DNA of 34,390 bases, from NCBI GenBank assembly GCA_012519525.1, contig JAAYQB010000006.1, positions 1 through 34,390 on the forward strand. The letters run 5' to 3'. This DNA is from Bacteroidales bacterium. GTDB taxonomy: Bacteria; Bacteroidota; Bacteroidia; Bacteroidales; WCHB1-69. Position 1 is the stretch's first letter. Every line of letters begins with the position of its first letter. Shown one piece after another: positions 24,967 through 34,009 of this stretch. Made by a program: the position numbers and the translations under genes. The notes beneath the pieces were generated by a model. The model ran no database searches and was not told the DNA's origin. It saw only the letters and a program-made list of their open reading frames with translations.

Positions 24967-26121
24967 ATGAACAAAAATTATCTTTTAATTATCCTACTTT
25001 TTGTCTATTGTGTAGGTTTTTCACAGTATAAAGTAATCAATGTAAAAGAACCTTTAGAGAAATATCCCAAAGAAGCGGGATTTTTCTACTCTTTACCCAA
25101 AAATTTTATTACCCTACACATTACCGTAAAAAAAATCAATAAATACAAAGGACCTTTCAGCGACTATGCTGAAAATATGCTGGGTGTTAACGGCATTCAA
25201 GAAAATCAAAATTTCTATACAATCAGCAATATTGACGTCGTATTGGGCTATCAAGCTGACGTATCGGAAACATACTATGTCAATTACCCGAAAAAAACAA
25301 AAGACCCTCTGTATTACCAATTCATTAAAAACGGATTACTTCTAAACAATACGGCTAACTCCACACAACAAGAGCTTTCCTGTTTACAAATAGATTTCGG
25401 CACTCCCAATACCAAAGAGCAAAGCATGTTCGATATGTATGCTAACTATGGAATGTACGAAAAAATTGATACGATTTACGAATCTCAACTTATTGATTCT
25501 ATTTATGTGCAAGTACCTATCATACGTAGAACAATGGCGGTAAAAACAACAGAAGAAAAGGCGAATGAGACCTTGGAAGAAATAAAAAACATACGTGAAG
25601 CACAGCGTTTACTGCTAACAGGCGAACATGAGGTTGACTACAGCAAATTAGAATACATGATTGCTTGCTTGAAAGAACAAGAAGAATCCTATCTTTCGTT
25701 GTTTACCGGCTTTACGCTTAGCGAAGATATCCGATACACTTATTATTATCCTCTTCCTGAAAAGTCGGATACTGTCCACCTCCCCTTGTTTTCGTTTACA
25801 ATCAACAACGGAATTGATAAAACACTACAAAATGAAGCCGACATATACTCATTGCAACTTATTAACACTCACACCACAGACCCTATACAAACATTCAAAG
25901 AGAATGTTGGCAAGCAGCACCCAAAACAGTCGGAAACCGGCTTCCGTTATCGCATTCCTGAAATATATACCTTTAATCTGTTACGCAATAATATAACAGT
26001 AAATACCATAGGCGAACTTCCCATCAACCAATACGGCATTATCAACACACTGCCTCAAAATGTTATTTCGTTTGAAATCGACCCTCATACAGGTAATGTT
26101 TTGAATACGAAATTCAAATAA
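24967..26121 (+). CDS. DUF4831 family exported protein
   Basis: A 384-residue protein with a signal peptide (MNKNYLLIILLFVYCVGFSQ). It starts its mature part with a strand-rich region containing FFYSLPKNFITLHITVKK followed by GPFSDYAENMLGV, characteristic of the Bacteroidota-restricted DUF4831 family. A helical segment (about 196-222, TTEEKANETLEEIKNIREA) and a second strand-rich region follow. Function is unknown; location is periplasmic or cell-surface. It lies 10 nt after the ECF sigma gene and is likely in its operon. Its stop is 1 nt from the stop of the convergent gene on the other strand. Confidence 0.85.
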   Translation: MNKNYLLIILLFVYCVGFSQYKVINVKEPLEKYPKEAGFFYSLPKNFITLHITVKKINKYKGPFSDYAENMLGVNGIQENQNFYTISNIDVVLGYQADVSETYYVNYPKKTKDPLYYQFIKNGLLLNNTANSTQQELSCLQIDFGTPNTKEQSMFDMYANYGMYEKIDTIYESQLIDSIYVQVPIIRRTMAVKTTEEKANETLEEIKNIREAQRLLLTGEHEVDYSKLEYMIACLKEQEESYLSLFTGFTLSEDIRYTYYYPLPEKSDTVHLPLFSFTINNGIDKTLQNEADIYSLQLINTHTTDPIQTFKENVGKQHPKQSETGFRYRIPEIYTFNLLRNNITVNTIGELPINQYGIINTLPQNVISFEIDPHTGNVLNTKFK

Positions 26122-26122
26122 A

Positions 26123-27643
26123 CTATTTAAGCTGTAATAAAAAATTTAAAAACAGCTTATTATCACGTTGATAATTCAACTGCAAACGACATAAGGCTAA
26201 GTTTTTCTCAATCGAATGAGTCGAAAGTTGATTGTGTTTATTCTTTTTATAATACAAAAAATTACAGCCTTCGCTAAAATAAGTATCCAAAGCCGTAAAA
26301 TTAGTGTCGGCTGATAATAATTCATTGTCTTTTAATAAATTAATATAACGGCTAATAGCTTGTTTTGAGTCTGAAAACAACACATAATCATCAATAACCG
26401 TATAGGCTTTTATGCGTTTTATTTCTTTTGCCATTTGGAAGCGTGTCAGAAAAAAATTAGCCACATCAATTCCTCCTACCATCAAACCATTTTCATAAAA
26501 AGTATCAAGAAGATAAATATTGTTTTCAAAAGCACTATTTAAACAATTGTTCAGATGGAATTTAGCCTCTTCTATATCGTCCGACTTTATCAATATATAG
26601 CTTATCAGCGTATCTTCTTCCTCCAAGTGAAACGAAAAAACGGTATTCGGCTTCATCATCGTCATAAAATCCTCGCTCATACTTCTTTTCGATTGATACA
26701 ATGTAGATAAGGAAACAAAATCTTTTCCGAAAAAACCGGTGATAAAAGTCGTATTTTTAGGTAATAATTTAAGGTGAGTCGTAATCTGATTCGTATATTG
26801 ATAAAATTTATGCTGATGATGAGCCGTATCTAAAAACACATCACCCGAAAAGACTATTTTCCCATTTTTAAAACTCACATCTAATTCAGCCTTCTGAAAA
26901 ACCGATAAATACTCCCATAAATAATCGTCTATAAAACCGTACTTATTTTCAGATATATAATGATTAAAAATTGATTGACGCACCAATAAATGGACTGACG
27001 TATTGGTATTCGTTTTCCACCTCTCCATTGATTTCACAAAAAAAGAAGACGCATTTTCAGGCGGTTCTAACAATTGATTTAACGAAGCATACATAGATTG
27101 TTCGTCCGTTGCAAACAAAAGCAAACCATTGGTATAAGTGTAATAGATAGTTTTTTTATTGACTGTCATCTTCACGACTTCCCAGTGTTTATACAAAAAA
27201 CTTTGATTATTATATCGTTGCTGTAATGAATTGAGAAATTTGTTAATCGTAGCATTGTTCTTTTTTCCTATTTCCCACACATATAAATAAGAGAGCTTAC
27301 TGTCTTTATAAGCTAAAGAAATATACAAAGGATTGTTCCGAGTAATTGAGTGCATATAGGACAAGGAATCCGCATAATTAATGATAAATCGTAGGTCGGT
27401 CGCATTGTTCTTATCCAATAATGCATCTAAGTAAGCATAGTCATCATTATCTAATTCTTTAATTGAACGCAAATTATCGCACTTAACGACCATAAACGTG
27501 GAAGGCGTAATCAGTTCTACCATATCTTTATCCGGAATTTGCAAAAAACGATACGCTTTAACTAAAAAAAATACGATAATGCCTACTATCAATAACGTAA
27601 ACACCAAGGCGATGATTCGGATTGTATTTTTAGTTATTCGCAT
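26123..27643 (-). CDS. Membrane-anchored protein of unknown function (DUF3352-like size and layout)
   Basis: A 506-residue protein with one N-terminal membrane segment (about 8-30, IRIIALVFTLLIVGIIVFFL) and a large extracytoplasmic part. I recognise no catalytic motif. The mature part has repeated patterns of the kind KDSKLSYLYVWEIGKKN and NGLLLFATDEQSM, later FSFHLEEEDTLISYILIKSD and VIDDYVLFSDSKQAI. That is, strand-turn-strand units ending with a 'displayed then stored value' type motif, which look like two copies of one domain. Bacteroidota proteins annotated DUF3352 have a similar layout, but that assignment is unverified. The promoter-like TATTTTTGC lies 48 nt upstream. It stands alone and is convergent with DUF4831. 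Confidence 0.75.
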   Translation of the reverse strand: MRITKNTIRIIALVFTLLIVGIIVFFLVKAYRFLQIPDKDMVELITPSTFMVVKCDNLRSIKELDNDDYAYLDALLDKNNATDLRFIINYADSLSYMHSITRNNPLYISLAYKDSKLSYLYVWEIGKKNNATINKFLNSLQQRYNNQSFLYKHWEVVKMTVNKKTIYYTYTNGLLLFATDEQSMYASLNQLLEPPENASSFFVKSMERWKTNTNTSVHLLVRQSIFNHYISENKYGFIDDYLWEYLSVFQKAELDVSFKNGKIVFSGDVFLDTAHHQHKFYQYTNQITTHLKLLPKNTTFITGFFGKDFVSLSTLYQSKRSMSEDFMTMMKPNTVFSFHLEEEDTLISYILIKSDDIEEAKFHLNNCLNSAFENNIYLLDTFYENGLMVGGIDVANFFLTRFQMAKEIKRIKAYTVIDDYVLFSDSKQAISRYINLLKDNELLSADTNFTALDTYFSEGCNFLYYKKNKHNQLSTHSIEKNLALCRLQLNYQRDNKLFLNFLLQLK

Positions 27644-27690
27644 TTTTTACAAATTCTTATTTATCAGCTATTTTAATATCAATATTTTTC

Positions 27691-27699
27691 GCAAAAATA
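27691..27699 (-). promoter_or_regulatory. Bacteroidota -7 element for the membrane-anchored unknown
   Basis: The minus strand reads TATTTTTGC, 48 nt upstream of the start at 27643. Confidence 0.6.
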
Positions 27700-27782
27700 C
27701 ATCTTTTTTCAAAACCTATTTTGAATTTTTAATAAATTTATAAACAAAAAAGTTAACAATTACGAATGAACAATTAAAAATT

Positions 27783-27810
27783 ACGAATTGACGCTTACGA
27801 ACTGACGCTT
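27783..27810. repeat. 14-bp tandem repeat (2 copies)
   Basis: ACGAATTGACGCTT is followed directly by ACGAACTGACGCTT, one difference. It is part of the interspersed repeat cluster between two divergent genes. Confidence 0.75.
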
Positions 27811-27982
27811 CGAGAACTTCGACAAGCTCAGTAACCAAACCTCAGCGTCCGAAATCGCTACAAGAGGAAAGGCTGGATGGAGTAAAATCTGCTCATTAAG
27901 CAATGCACCTTAATTCATCCGATGAGTGAAAAAACAAACTCTTTCTTCTTTTTCGTATATTACATTTATATTACATTTTCTA

Positions 27983-27990
27983 TAAGTTTG
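27983..27990 (+). promoter_or_regulatory. Possible -7 element for the Na/Pi cotransporter gene
   Basis: TAAGTTTG fits TAnnTTTG and is 54 nt upstream of the start at 28045. The match is to a degenerate consensus in AT-rich sequence, so confidence is low. Confidence 0.35.
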
Positions 27991-28044
27991 TGAAGTTATC
28001 AGTAAAATTTGTTCTTTTGTAAAAAATAAAAAGCGAAAAAAAAC

Positions 28045-29811
28045 ATGGGTGCCGGAGCAATTATTTTATCGGCAGGACAGATTATCGGAGCTTTAGCTTT
28101 GTTTCTTTTTGGAATAAAATATTTAAGCGAAGCTTTACAAAAACTTTCCGGTGAAAAACTACGACACGCACTGAGTTCTTTTACTTCCAATCGCTTTAAA
28201 GCTGCCCTAACGGGAGTTGTTGTTACAGCTACCATCCTATCTTCAACTGCCTCAACTGTTATGACTATCAATTTTGTCAATGCCGGCATTCTTAATTTAA
28301 CCAATGCTATCGGAGTGATTATGGGAGCTAATATCGGAACATCCGTAACCGCATGGATAATTACCGTATTTGGAGTAAAATACGACATTACGACTCTTAC
28401 CCTACCGATTATTGGTATTGGTTTTATTCTCATGTTCCTAAAACAAAAGCAAATAAAACATATAGGCGAATGTTTAATCGGTTTCGGATTGCTTTTTTTA
28501 GGATTTGTTTATTTAAAAAACGGCATTGGAAGTCTTGACTTAGCCAACAACGAAGCTTTCATTGAATTTACGAAAGGCTTTATCGTTGATGGTTCCGTAT
28601 CTTATAACACTATCTTGCTGTGTGTTTTAATAGGAACGATTGCCACCATTATTTTACAATCTTCGTCGGCTATGATGGCTATTACCATAGTGTTGTGCTG
28701 TGAAAACGTGATTCCTTTCGAGATGGGAGTAGCTTTGGTTTTGGGCGAAAACATCGGTACCACTTTTACCACTAATATAGCGTCAGCCATCGGAAACATA
28801 CAAGCCAAAAGAACAGCACGTTCCCATTTGATATTCAATATTTTTGGTGCTGTATGGGTGTTGATTTTCTTTCGATTAATTATTTCAATTATAGCTAAAC
28901 TTACTTTCAGTATCGAAAATCAATCCCCTTTAACAGAAGCCTGTGTTATGCCTTTCGGACTAGCTTTATTTCACACTTTATTCAACACTGTCAATGCATT
29001 GATACTGATATGGTTTATTCCTCAAATAGAAAAGCTATCCGGCTTCATAGTAAAACGCAAAGCATTGGATGAAGACGAAGTCTTTAAATTAGAATATATT
29101 TCCACCAGATTTGTTGAATTGGGCGAGATAGCGGTTGACCCGGCAAAAAAAGAAATACAAGTCTATGCAGGAAGAGTTTGTCGCATGTATGAGTTTGTTC
29201 CTCAATTGATGGATATAAAAGACAAAAAAACGTATCATCTCTTATTGGAAAGACTCGAACGCTACGAGCTGATTTCCGACCGTATGGAAATAGAAATTGC
29301 CAACTTTCTCACACGCATATCATCCAGTAATATAACTGCCGAAACATCCGTACGCATTAGGACTATGCTAACCATTATAGATAATATTGAAAGCATTGCA
29401 GACCAAAATTTTCAGTTGGCAAAAATGATAGATGAGAAAAACGAAAAGAAAATCTGGTTTAGCCCTGAAATGAGAGACAATCTCAAGAAAATGTTTGACT
29501 TAGTGAGAAATGCTTTGCAAATTATGAATAAAAATCTAAACGAACATTACAGTATGGTTGAAATAACGGCTGCTTTAGAAGCGGAAAACCTCATTAACGA
29601 ATACCGCAACAAATTACGTTTTCAACATTTAGAAGATTTGAAAAACAACGTTTATTCCTACGAAACAGGCATTTACTACAGTGGAATATATGCTTTATTA
29701 GAAAAAATCGGGGACTTTGTCATCAATATTACCGAAGCTATTGTTAATGCTAAACATACCAAAGACAATACAATTAGTCGTACGTTAACTACGAAAGAGG
29801 AAGAAAGCTAA
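28045..29811 (+). CDS. Na/Pi cotransporter family protein with C-terminal PhoU-like domain
   Basis: A 588-residue inner-membrane protein. Two inverted Na_Pi_cotrans repeats fill about residues 8-335, and a helical PhoU-like domain follows (about 360-575). The second repeat has the intact signature LQSSSAMMAIT (Gln205). In the first repeat the equivalent segment reads ILSSTASTVM, with Leu65 where the family has Gln; the codon is CTA, one base from CAA. GANIGT after the first repeat and GENIGTTFTTN after the second are both present. Family members carry out sodium-dependent phosphate uptake; some Bacteroidota homologues may have other substrates. It is convergent with the AI-2E-type gene, with stops only 2 nt apart and no terminator between. 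Confidence 0.92.
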   Translation: MGAGAIILSAGQIIGALALFLFGIKYLSEALQKLSGEKLRHALSSFTSNRFKAALTGVVVTATILSSTASTVMTINFVNAGILNLTNAIGVIMGANIGTSVTAWIITVFGVKYDITTLTLPIIGIGFILMFLKQKQIKHIGECLIGFGLLFLGFVYLKNGIGSLDLANNEAFIEFTKGFIVDGSVSYNTILLCVLIGTIATIILQSSSAMMAITIVLCCENVIPFEMGVALVLGENIGTTFTTNIASAIGNIQAKRTARSHLIFNIFGAVWVLIFFRLIISIIAKLTFSIENQSPLTEACVMPFGLALFHTLFNTVNALILIWFIPQIEKLSGFIVKRKALDEDEVFKLEYISTRFVELGEIAVDPAKKEIQVYAGRVCRMYEFVPQLMDIKDKKTYHLLLERLERYELISDRMEIEIANFLTRISSSNITAETSVRIRTMLTIIDNIESIADQNFQLAKMIDEKNEKKIWFSPEMRDNLKKMFDLVRNALQIMNKNLNEHYSMVEITAALEAENLINEYRNKLRFQHLEDLKNNVYSYETGIYYSGIYALLEKIGDFVINITEAIVNAKHTKDNTISRTLTTKEEES

Positions 29812-29813
29812 AA

Positions 29814-30938
29814 TTATTTTTTCACATCCAAACGTTCGGTAATTGTTTTAATGAAATTATTATTGCCGAAAAACTCTTTGGTAAATACTCTCACAAAAGT
29901 ATAAGCCGGGATTGCCAACATCATACCGGGAATTCCTGCTATCATACCCGCTAATAATACAATCAGAAATATTTCCAACGGATGTGCTTTCACCGACCTT
30001 GAAGCAATAAAAGGTTGTAAGATAAAGCTATCCAATAACCTCCAACCGACCGAACTCAAAGACACTTTTAATAAAACAACAGCAATATTAGCATCACCGC
30101 CAAGGATAAGTGTACTGCTCACAGCGATAAGACAAGCCGAAACAAGAGCAATAATAGAACCTATGTAAGGAATAATAATCATCAAACCGCTGATAACAGC
30201 TATCAATAAGGCATTAGGAATACCCAATAAAGTAAGAGTTACAAACTCTAACAATCCGACAATGAGCATTTCCAAAAACAATCCCACAAAATAATTGGAC
30301 AGCAATCGTTTCGAATTCGACATAATATTGGTTATCTCTGCTTGGTACTCATCGGGTACCATTCTAACTACTTTTTTTTGTACTTTGCCAAAATCAAGTA
30401 ACATAAAAAAAGCAATGAAAAAAATAGAAAATATGGCTAAAAACAAAGAGCCTATGCCTTGCAATACTCCACCGAAAATCGAAGATATATTAATTTTTCC
30501 TAAATATTTAGCCGTACTATCAATAAGTATATCTTTCACATTGTCATTATCATCAATCAAATTATAATCCTTAAGAGTAACATCTATTTTTTCTAAAGGA
30601 GCATCAACGACATTCGAAATCTGAAAATCTTTTATATTGCTCATCAAATTTATTTGATTAATAACGGGAGGAGCAACAACATACACAATGACTCCCAAGA
30701 TAAACATCAAAGCAAGAAGCGACAACATAGTCGTAACAGTATTGGATATACGATGGTTTTTGATGTGAATTTTTGATAAAAGATTTTTAAACGGCGAAGC
30801 TATCAATGCGAATATCAAGCCCAAAATAATATAAATAGTGAGCGTTGAAAAATACCATGCCAAAAAAACAACAATCGCTATTCCTAACAAAAGCGATATT
30901 TTCTTCACATTTAATAATGTACTTGATTTATTTACCAT
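29814..30938 (-). CDS. AI-2E/UPF0118 family transporter
   Basis: A 374-residue integral membrane protein with about eight hydrophobic segments. The first pair is near the N-terminus (about 11-45), then a loop of about 95 residues containing the low-hydrophobicity DAPLEKIDVTLKDYN region. A C-terminal group carries GIPNALLIAVISGLMIIIPY followed by GSIIALVS, and later GIPGMMLAIP, typical of the AI-2E exporter/UPF0118 (PerM, TqsA) family. Substrate is unknown; in other bacteria members export AI-2 or act in Na+/Li+ antiport. It is last in a tight minus-strand cluster after recA and the TPR gene (7 nt gap). Confidence 0.92.
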   Translation of the reverse strand: MVNKSSTLLNVKKISLLLGIAIVVFLAWYFSTLTIYIILGLIFALIASPFKNLLSKIHIKNHRISNTVTTMLSLLALMFILGVIVYVVAPPVINQINLMSNIKDFQISNVVDAPLEKIDVTLKDYNLIDDNDNVKDILIDSTAKYLGKINISSIFGGVLQGIGSLFLAIFSIFFIAFFMLLDFGKVQKKVVRMVPDEYQAEITNIMSNSKRLLSNYFVGLFLEMLIVGLLEFVTLTLLGIPNALLIAVISGLMIIIPYIGSIIALVSACLIAVSSTLILGGDANIAVVLLKVSLSSVGWRLLDSFILQPFIASRSVKAHPLEIFLIVLLAGMIAGIPGMMLAIPAYTFVRVFTKEFFGNNNFIKTITERLDVKK

Positions 30939-30945
30939 AATATAA

Positions 30946-31968
30946 TTATTTTTTTTGAAGTTTATCCAAACGATTCAATGCCTCTATTGCCGGCATGTAT
31001 TTATCGTCTAATTTCAATGTATAAGCATAATCTTGGCGTGCATTATCGTATTGTTTTAGGTTTTCAAAAGCAATTCCTCTATTATAAATAGCATCAATAT
31101 AATTAGAATCAACTTCTATTGATTTCGTAAAAAAAGCGACCGCTTCGTCGTATTTTTCTTGTTCAACCATATAAATCCATCCTATATTATGCAAAGCATA
31201 TTTATAAGAAGGATTAATTTGTAAAATCATCTTATAGTGAGTAATTGCTTGCTCATCGTCGCCCGTTTCTTGATAAAACATCGCTAAATCATATAGTATT
31301 TGCACATTTTCGGGCTGTATATTAATTGCATTTTTATAATAATTGATAGCAAGCGGGTCTTTTTTACGATGGTACAACAAAGCCAATTCTTCATAAGCTT
31401 CAAAATAATCCGATTGCTGTTCTACCGCCATTAAATAAGAGCGTATAGCAGCATTCGTATCTTTTTCCTCCTTGTATATCCAGCCTCGAATAAAATAAGC
31501 TTTTGGATTATAAGAATCTATCAATAAAACCTTTTCTAAATATTCATGTGCTTTTTCATAACGCTTATGTAAGAAATGCAATTCCGCCAATTTCAGATAG
31601 GCTTCTTGGTTTTTACTATCCATAGCTATTACTTTTTCCAACATTTCTTCAGAGGCATCAATGTTTTTCATTGCAAAGTAAATATCAGACAGTTTTAAGT
31701 AATAAGTTGTATTATTTGAATCTAAACGCACCGCCTTCAGTATGGCATTGAGGGCGCTATCTACCATTAAAGCATTCAAATAATAATCGGAAAGTTCGCT
31801 ATAGTATAAAGGATTATTAGGATGTTTATCTATTTTTTTATAAATCTCAGCCAATGCTTCCGGCATATTTGCATATTTATCTTCCTTATTTTTTGAATAA
31901 CGACAATGAGTGAATGAAAACACAAACAGCAAGATAGCAAGTGTAAACAGCAAATGTTTTTTTAGCAT
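30946..31968 (-). CDS. TPR-repeat exported protein (possible lipoprotein)
   Basis: A 340-residue protein with an N-terminal signal sequence (LLFTLAILLFVFSFTHC). Cys22 could be a lipidation site, although His before it is unusual for a lipobox. The rest is about eight tetratricopeptide repeats of 34 residues (for example NPLYYSELSDYYLNALMVDS; QEAYLKLAELHFLHKRYEKA; YKYALHNIGWIYMVEQEKYD), ending in a basic stretch. TPR solenoids bind other proteins, so it is probably a periplasmic scaffold. It starts 2 nt after the recA stop, so it is co-transcribed with recA, and is followed by the AI-2E-type gene. A functional link to RecA is not implied by its exported location. Confidence 0.9.
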   Translation of the reverse strand: MLKKHLLFTLAILLFVFSFTHCRYSKNKEDKYANMPEALAEIYKKIDKHPNNPLYYSELSDYYLNALMVDSALNAILKAVRLDSNNTTYYLKLSDIYFAMKNIDASEEMLEKVIAMDSKNQEAYLKLAELHFLHKRYEKAHEYLEKVLLIDSYNPKAYFIRGWIYKEEKDTNAAIRSYLMAVEQQSDYFEAYEELALLYHRKKDPLAINYYKNAINIQPENVQILYDLAMFYQETGDDEQAITHYKMILQINPSYKYALHNIGWIYMVEQEKYDEAVAFFTKSIEVDSNYIDAIYNRGIAFENLKQYDNARQDYAYTLKLDDKYMPAIEALNRLDKLQKK

Positions 31969-31970
31969 TC

Positions 31971-32981
31971 TTAGTCTAATTTAATCGCTTCTTTGATTTT
32001 AGTTTCTAATTCCGTCATCATATCGGGATTATCCAATAATACTTGTTTGGAGCTATCTCTCCCCTGCCCTAATTTGATTTCATCGTAAGAAAACCACGAA
32101 CCGCTTTTCTTAACAATATTGTATTCTACTCCTAAATCAATAATTTCGCCCACTTTTGATATGCCCTCTCCATAAATAATATCAAACTCTGCCGTTCGAA
32201 AAGGAGGTGCTACTTTATTCTTTATCACTTTCACTTTCACTCTATTACCAACAGCATTTTCGCCGTCTTTGAGTTGTGATTGTCTTCTTATATCCAAACG
32301 TACGGAAGCATAGAATTTCAATGCGTTTCCTCCTGTAGTTGTTTCAGGATTACCAAAAATTACTCCTATTTTTTCTCTTAACTGATTAATAAAAATACAA
32401 CAACAATTTGTTTTACTTATAGTTGATGTTAACTTTCGCAATGCCTGCGACATTAAACGAGCCTGCAATCCCATCTTTGAATCACCCATCTCGCCTTCGA
32501 TTTCACTTTTAGGTGTTAAAGCTGCTACCGAATCAATTACTATAATATCAATAGCGCCAGAGCGTATTAAATTATCCGTTATTTCGAGTGCTTGCTCTCC
32601 ATTATCAGGTTGCGATATCAATAAATTTTGAACATCAACGCCTAATTTTTCGGCATAAAATCTATCAAAAGCATGTTCGGCATCAATAAAAGCAGCAATA
32701 CCTCCGTTCTTTTGCGATTCTGCAATAGCATGCAATGCCAAAGTTGTTTTACCCGAAGCCTCAGGACCATATATCTCTATAACTCTTCCTTTAGGAAATC
32801 CGCCTACTCCCAAAGCAATATCTAAACCGATAGAACCCGACGATATAACATCCATGTTTTCAGATGGCTTATCACCTAACTTCATCACGGCACCTTTACC
32901 GTAAACTTTTTCTAAACGCTCTAAAGTTGAATGTAAAACTTTTAGTTTTTCCGTATTTTCCGTATTATTTTCTTTAGCCAT
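31971..32981 (-). CDS. recA: Recombinase RecA
   Basis: A 336-residue RecA, which forms ATP-dependent filaments on single-stranded DNA for strand exchange and SOS induction. Walker A is GPEASGKT (72-79), Walker B is [10 protein letters not shown], and the L2 loop region includes [14 protein letters not shown]. The N-terminus has a short hydrophilic extension ([10 protein letters not shown]) before the conserved [23 protein letters not shown] element lies 40 nt upstream. No SOS box was identified; I know no reliable consensus for this group. It heads a cluster with the TPR and AI-2E-type genes. Confidence 0.98.
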   Translation of the reverse strand: MAKENNTENTEKLKVLHSTLERLEKVYGKGAVMKLGDKPSENMDVISSGSIGLDIALGVGGFPKGRVIEIYGPEASGKTTLALHAIAESQKNGGIAAFIDAEHAFDRFYAEKLGVDVQNLLISQPDNGEQALEITDNLIRSGAIDIIVIDSVAALTPKSEIEGEMGDSKMGLQARLMSQALRKLTSTISKTNCCCIFINQLREKIGVIFGNPETTTGGNALKFYASVRLDIRRQSQLKDGENAVGNRVKVKVIKNKVAPPFRTAEFDIIYGEGISKVGEIIDLGVEYNIVKKSGSWFSYDEIKLGQGRDSSKQVLLDNPDMMTELETKIKEAIKLD

Positions 32982-33020
32982 AATTATTTATCTTTTAATG
33001 TACATTAATTTGTGTTTCTA

Positions 33021-33028
33021 CAAAAGTA
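33021..33028 (-). promoter_or_regulatory. Bacteroidota -7 element for recA
   Basis: The minus strand reads TACTTTTG, 40 nt upstream of the recA start. Confidence 0.6.
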
Positions 33029-33148
33029 TAAAATAATATTACACTTTTTCACTATTTAATCAAATTTTAATGTTTTTTATTGTTTTACCATCAATTTCAT
33101 CGTTCATTGAATTAGATAAAAAACTATCTAAAAAGCATTTTCTTTCAT

Positions 33149-33175
33149 TATTTCAACTATTTGAACCATTTCAAG
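33149..33175. repeat. Three 9-bp iterons upstream of the carbonic anhydrase gene
   Basis: TATTTCAAC, TATTTGAAC and CATTTCAAG are directly adjacent 9-bp units; a degenerate fourth (ACATTTAAA) overlaps the next hairpin. They lie between the divergent recA and carbonic anhydrase promoters and could be a regulator-binding array. Confidence 0.55.
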
Positions 33176-33176
33176 A

Positions 33177-33209
33177 CATTTAAAAAAAGTAGTCTTACTT
33201 TTTTAAATG
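33177..33209. terminator. AT-rich hairpin between recA and carbonic anhydrase genes
   Basis: CATTTAAAAAAAGTA and TACTTTTTTAAATG pair with one bulged base around a GTCT loop, followed by CAATTATTTTTTT. It has terminator form, but no plus-strand gene ends nearby. Together with the adjacent iterons it may isolate two divergent promoters or end an unannotated short transcript. The remainder of 32982-33382 is AT-rich and holds the two promoters. Confidence 0.4.
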
Positions 33210-33262
33210 CAATTATTTTTTTAAAATTCACTTCTATTGACTATGAATTCAAAATAAAATAC

Positions 33263-33270
33263 TATTTTTG
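33263..33270 (+). promoter_or_regulatory. Bacteroidota -7 element for carbonic anhydrase
   Basis: TATTTTTG followed by CAAAA matches TAnnTTTG. It is 112 nt upstream of the start, implying a leader of about 105 nt. Confidence 0.6.
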
Positions 33271-33382
33271 CAAAAAATATATCTACTATTAAAAGATATT
33301 AAACAGGCTGACATTAAAGGTCATATTAAAAAAAGAAAGAAAAATAATCAATAGCTGTGTTAAACAATAAAAAAAGAGGATT

Positions 33383-34009
33383 ATGAAAAATTTAAATGAA
33401 GGTGCCGTCGCTTTTAGAAAGAAAGATTTTGACAAACATAAAGATTTATTTGGAGACTTAAGTAGTTCTCAAAAACCTCACACCATTTTTATTGGATGCT
33501 CGGATTCTCGTTTAGTACCATCGCTTATTACTTCTACTATTCCGGGCGAGTTATTTATAATACGTAGCGTTGCCAACATCATCCCGCCTTACAAAAAAGG
33601 CTCAAGCTATCCTGCTATCAGTGCGGCGATAGAATATGCCGTCTTAGCCTTAGGAGTTGAAAATATTATTGTCTGCGGACATTCGAATTGCGGAGGCTGT
33701 GCAGCTTTGTATAAAAGTGAAGAAGAGTTACAGCATTTACCCCATACCAACCTTTGGCTCGAATTATCGCGTCCGGTAAAAAATAAGGTAACGCAAATGA
33801 TTCCCAACGCCACACAAGCCGAACGAGAGTGGATGACTGAACAAATGAACATCGTACAACAAATCAGCCATTTATTTACTTATCCGTATATACTAGAGCG
33901 TTATAACAACGATACATTAAAAATCTTCGGATGGTATTATATCATTGAAACGGGCGAAATTTATAACTACGACGTTGATAAAGGTTATTTTGAATTGATT
34001 AATGGATAG
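33383..34009 (+). CDS. Beta-class carbonic anhydrase
   Basis: A 208-residue beta-carbonic anhydrase, which interconverts CO2 and bicarbonate in the cytosol, supplying bicarbonate for carboxylations. The zinc-site motifs are complete: CSDSR (Cys39, Asp41, Arg43) and HSNC (His100, Cys103), followed by GGC. GELFIIRSVANIIPP and AAIEYAVLALGVENIIVCGH are also typical. No signal peptide. A purine-rich AGAGGA lies just upstream of the ATG at 33383. It has its own promoter-like element and an apparently single-gene transcript; no terminator was recognised downstream. Confidence 0.96.
   Translation: MKNLNEGAVAFRKKDFDKHKDLFGDLSSSQKPHTIFIGCSDSRLVPSLITSTIPGELFIIRSVANIIPPYKKGSSYPAISAAIEYAVLALGVENIIVCGHSNCGGCAALYKSEEELQHLPHTNLWLELSRPVKNKVTQMIPNATQAEREWMTEQMNIVQQISHLFTYPYILERYNNDTLKIFGWYYIIETGEIYNYDVDKGYFELING

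Larger units (their letters stand above)
27700..28044. other. Intergenic region with interspersed short repeats
   Basis: No gene seen. It contains AATTACGAAT strings, a 14-bp tandem repeat (27783-27810), and the string CTTCGACAAGCTCAGT (27827-27842), which belongs to a very common interspersed repeat type in Bacteroidota. It also holds the short palindrome TCATCCGATGA (27915-27925), shared with the palindrome at 3645. A possible -7 element TAAGTTTG lies at 27983-27990, 54 nt upstream of the Na/Pi transporter. Confidence 0.6.

Noticed and set aside
27999-28433. 144-codon minus-strand frame overlapping the Na/Pi cotransporter start
   Set aside because: Antisense of membrane-segment codons; the plus-strand gene is well supported.
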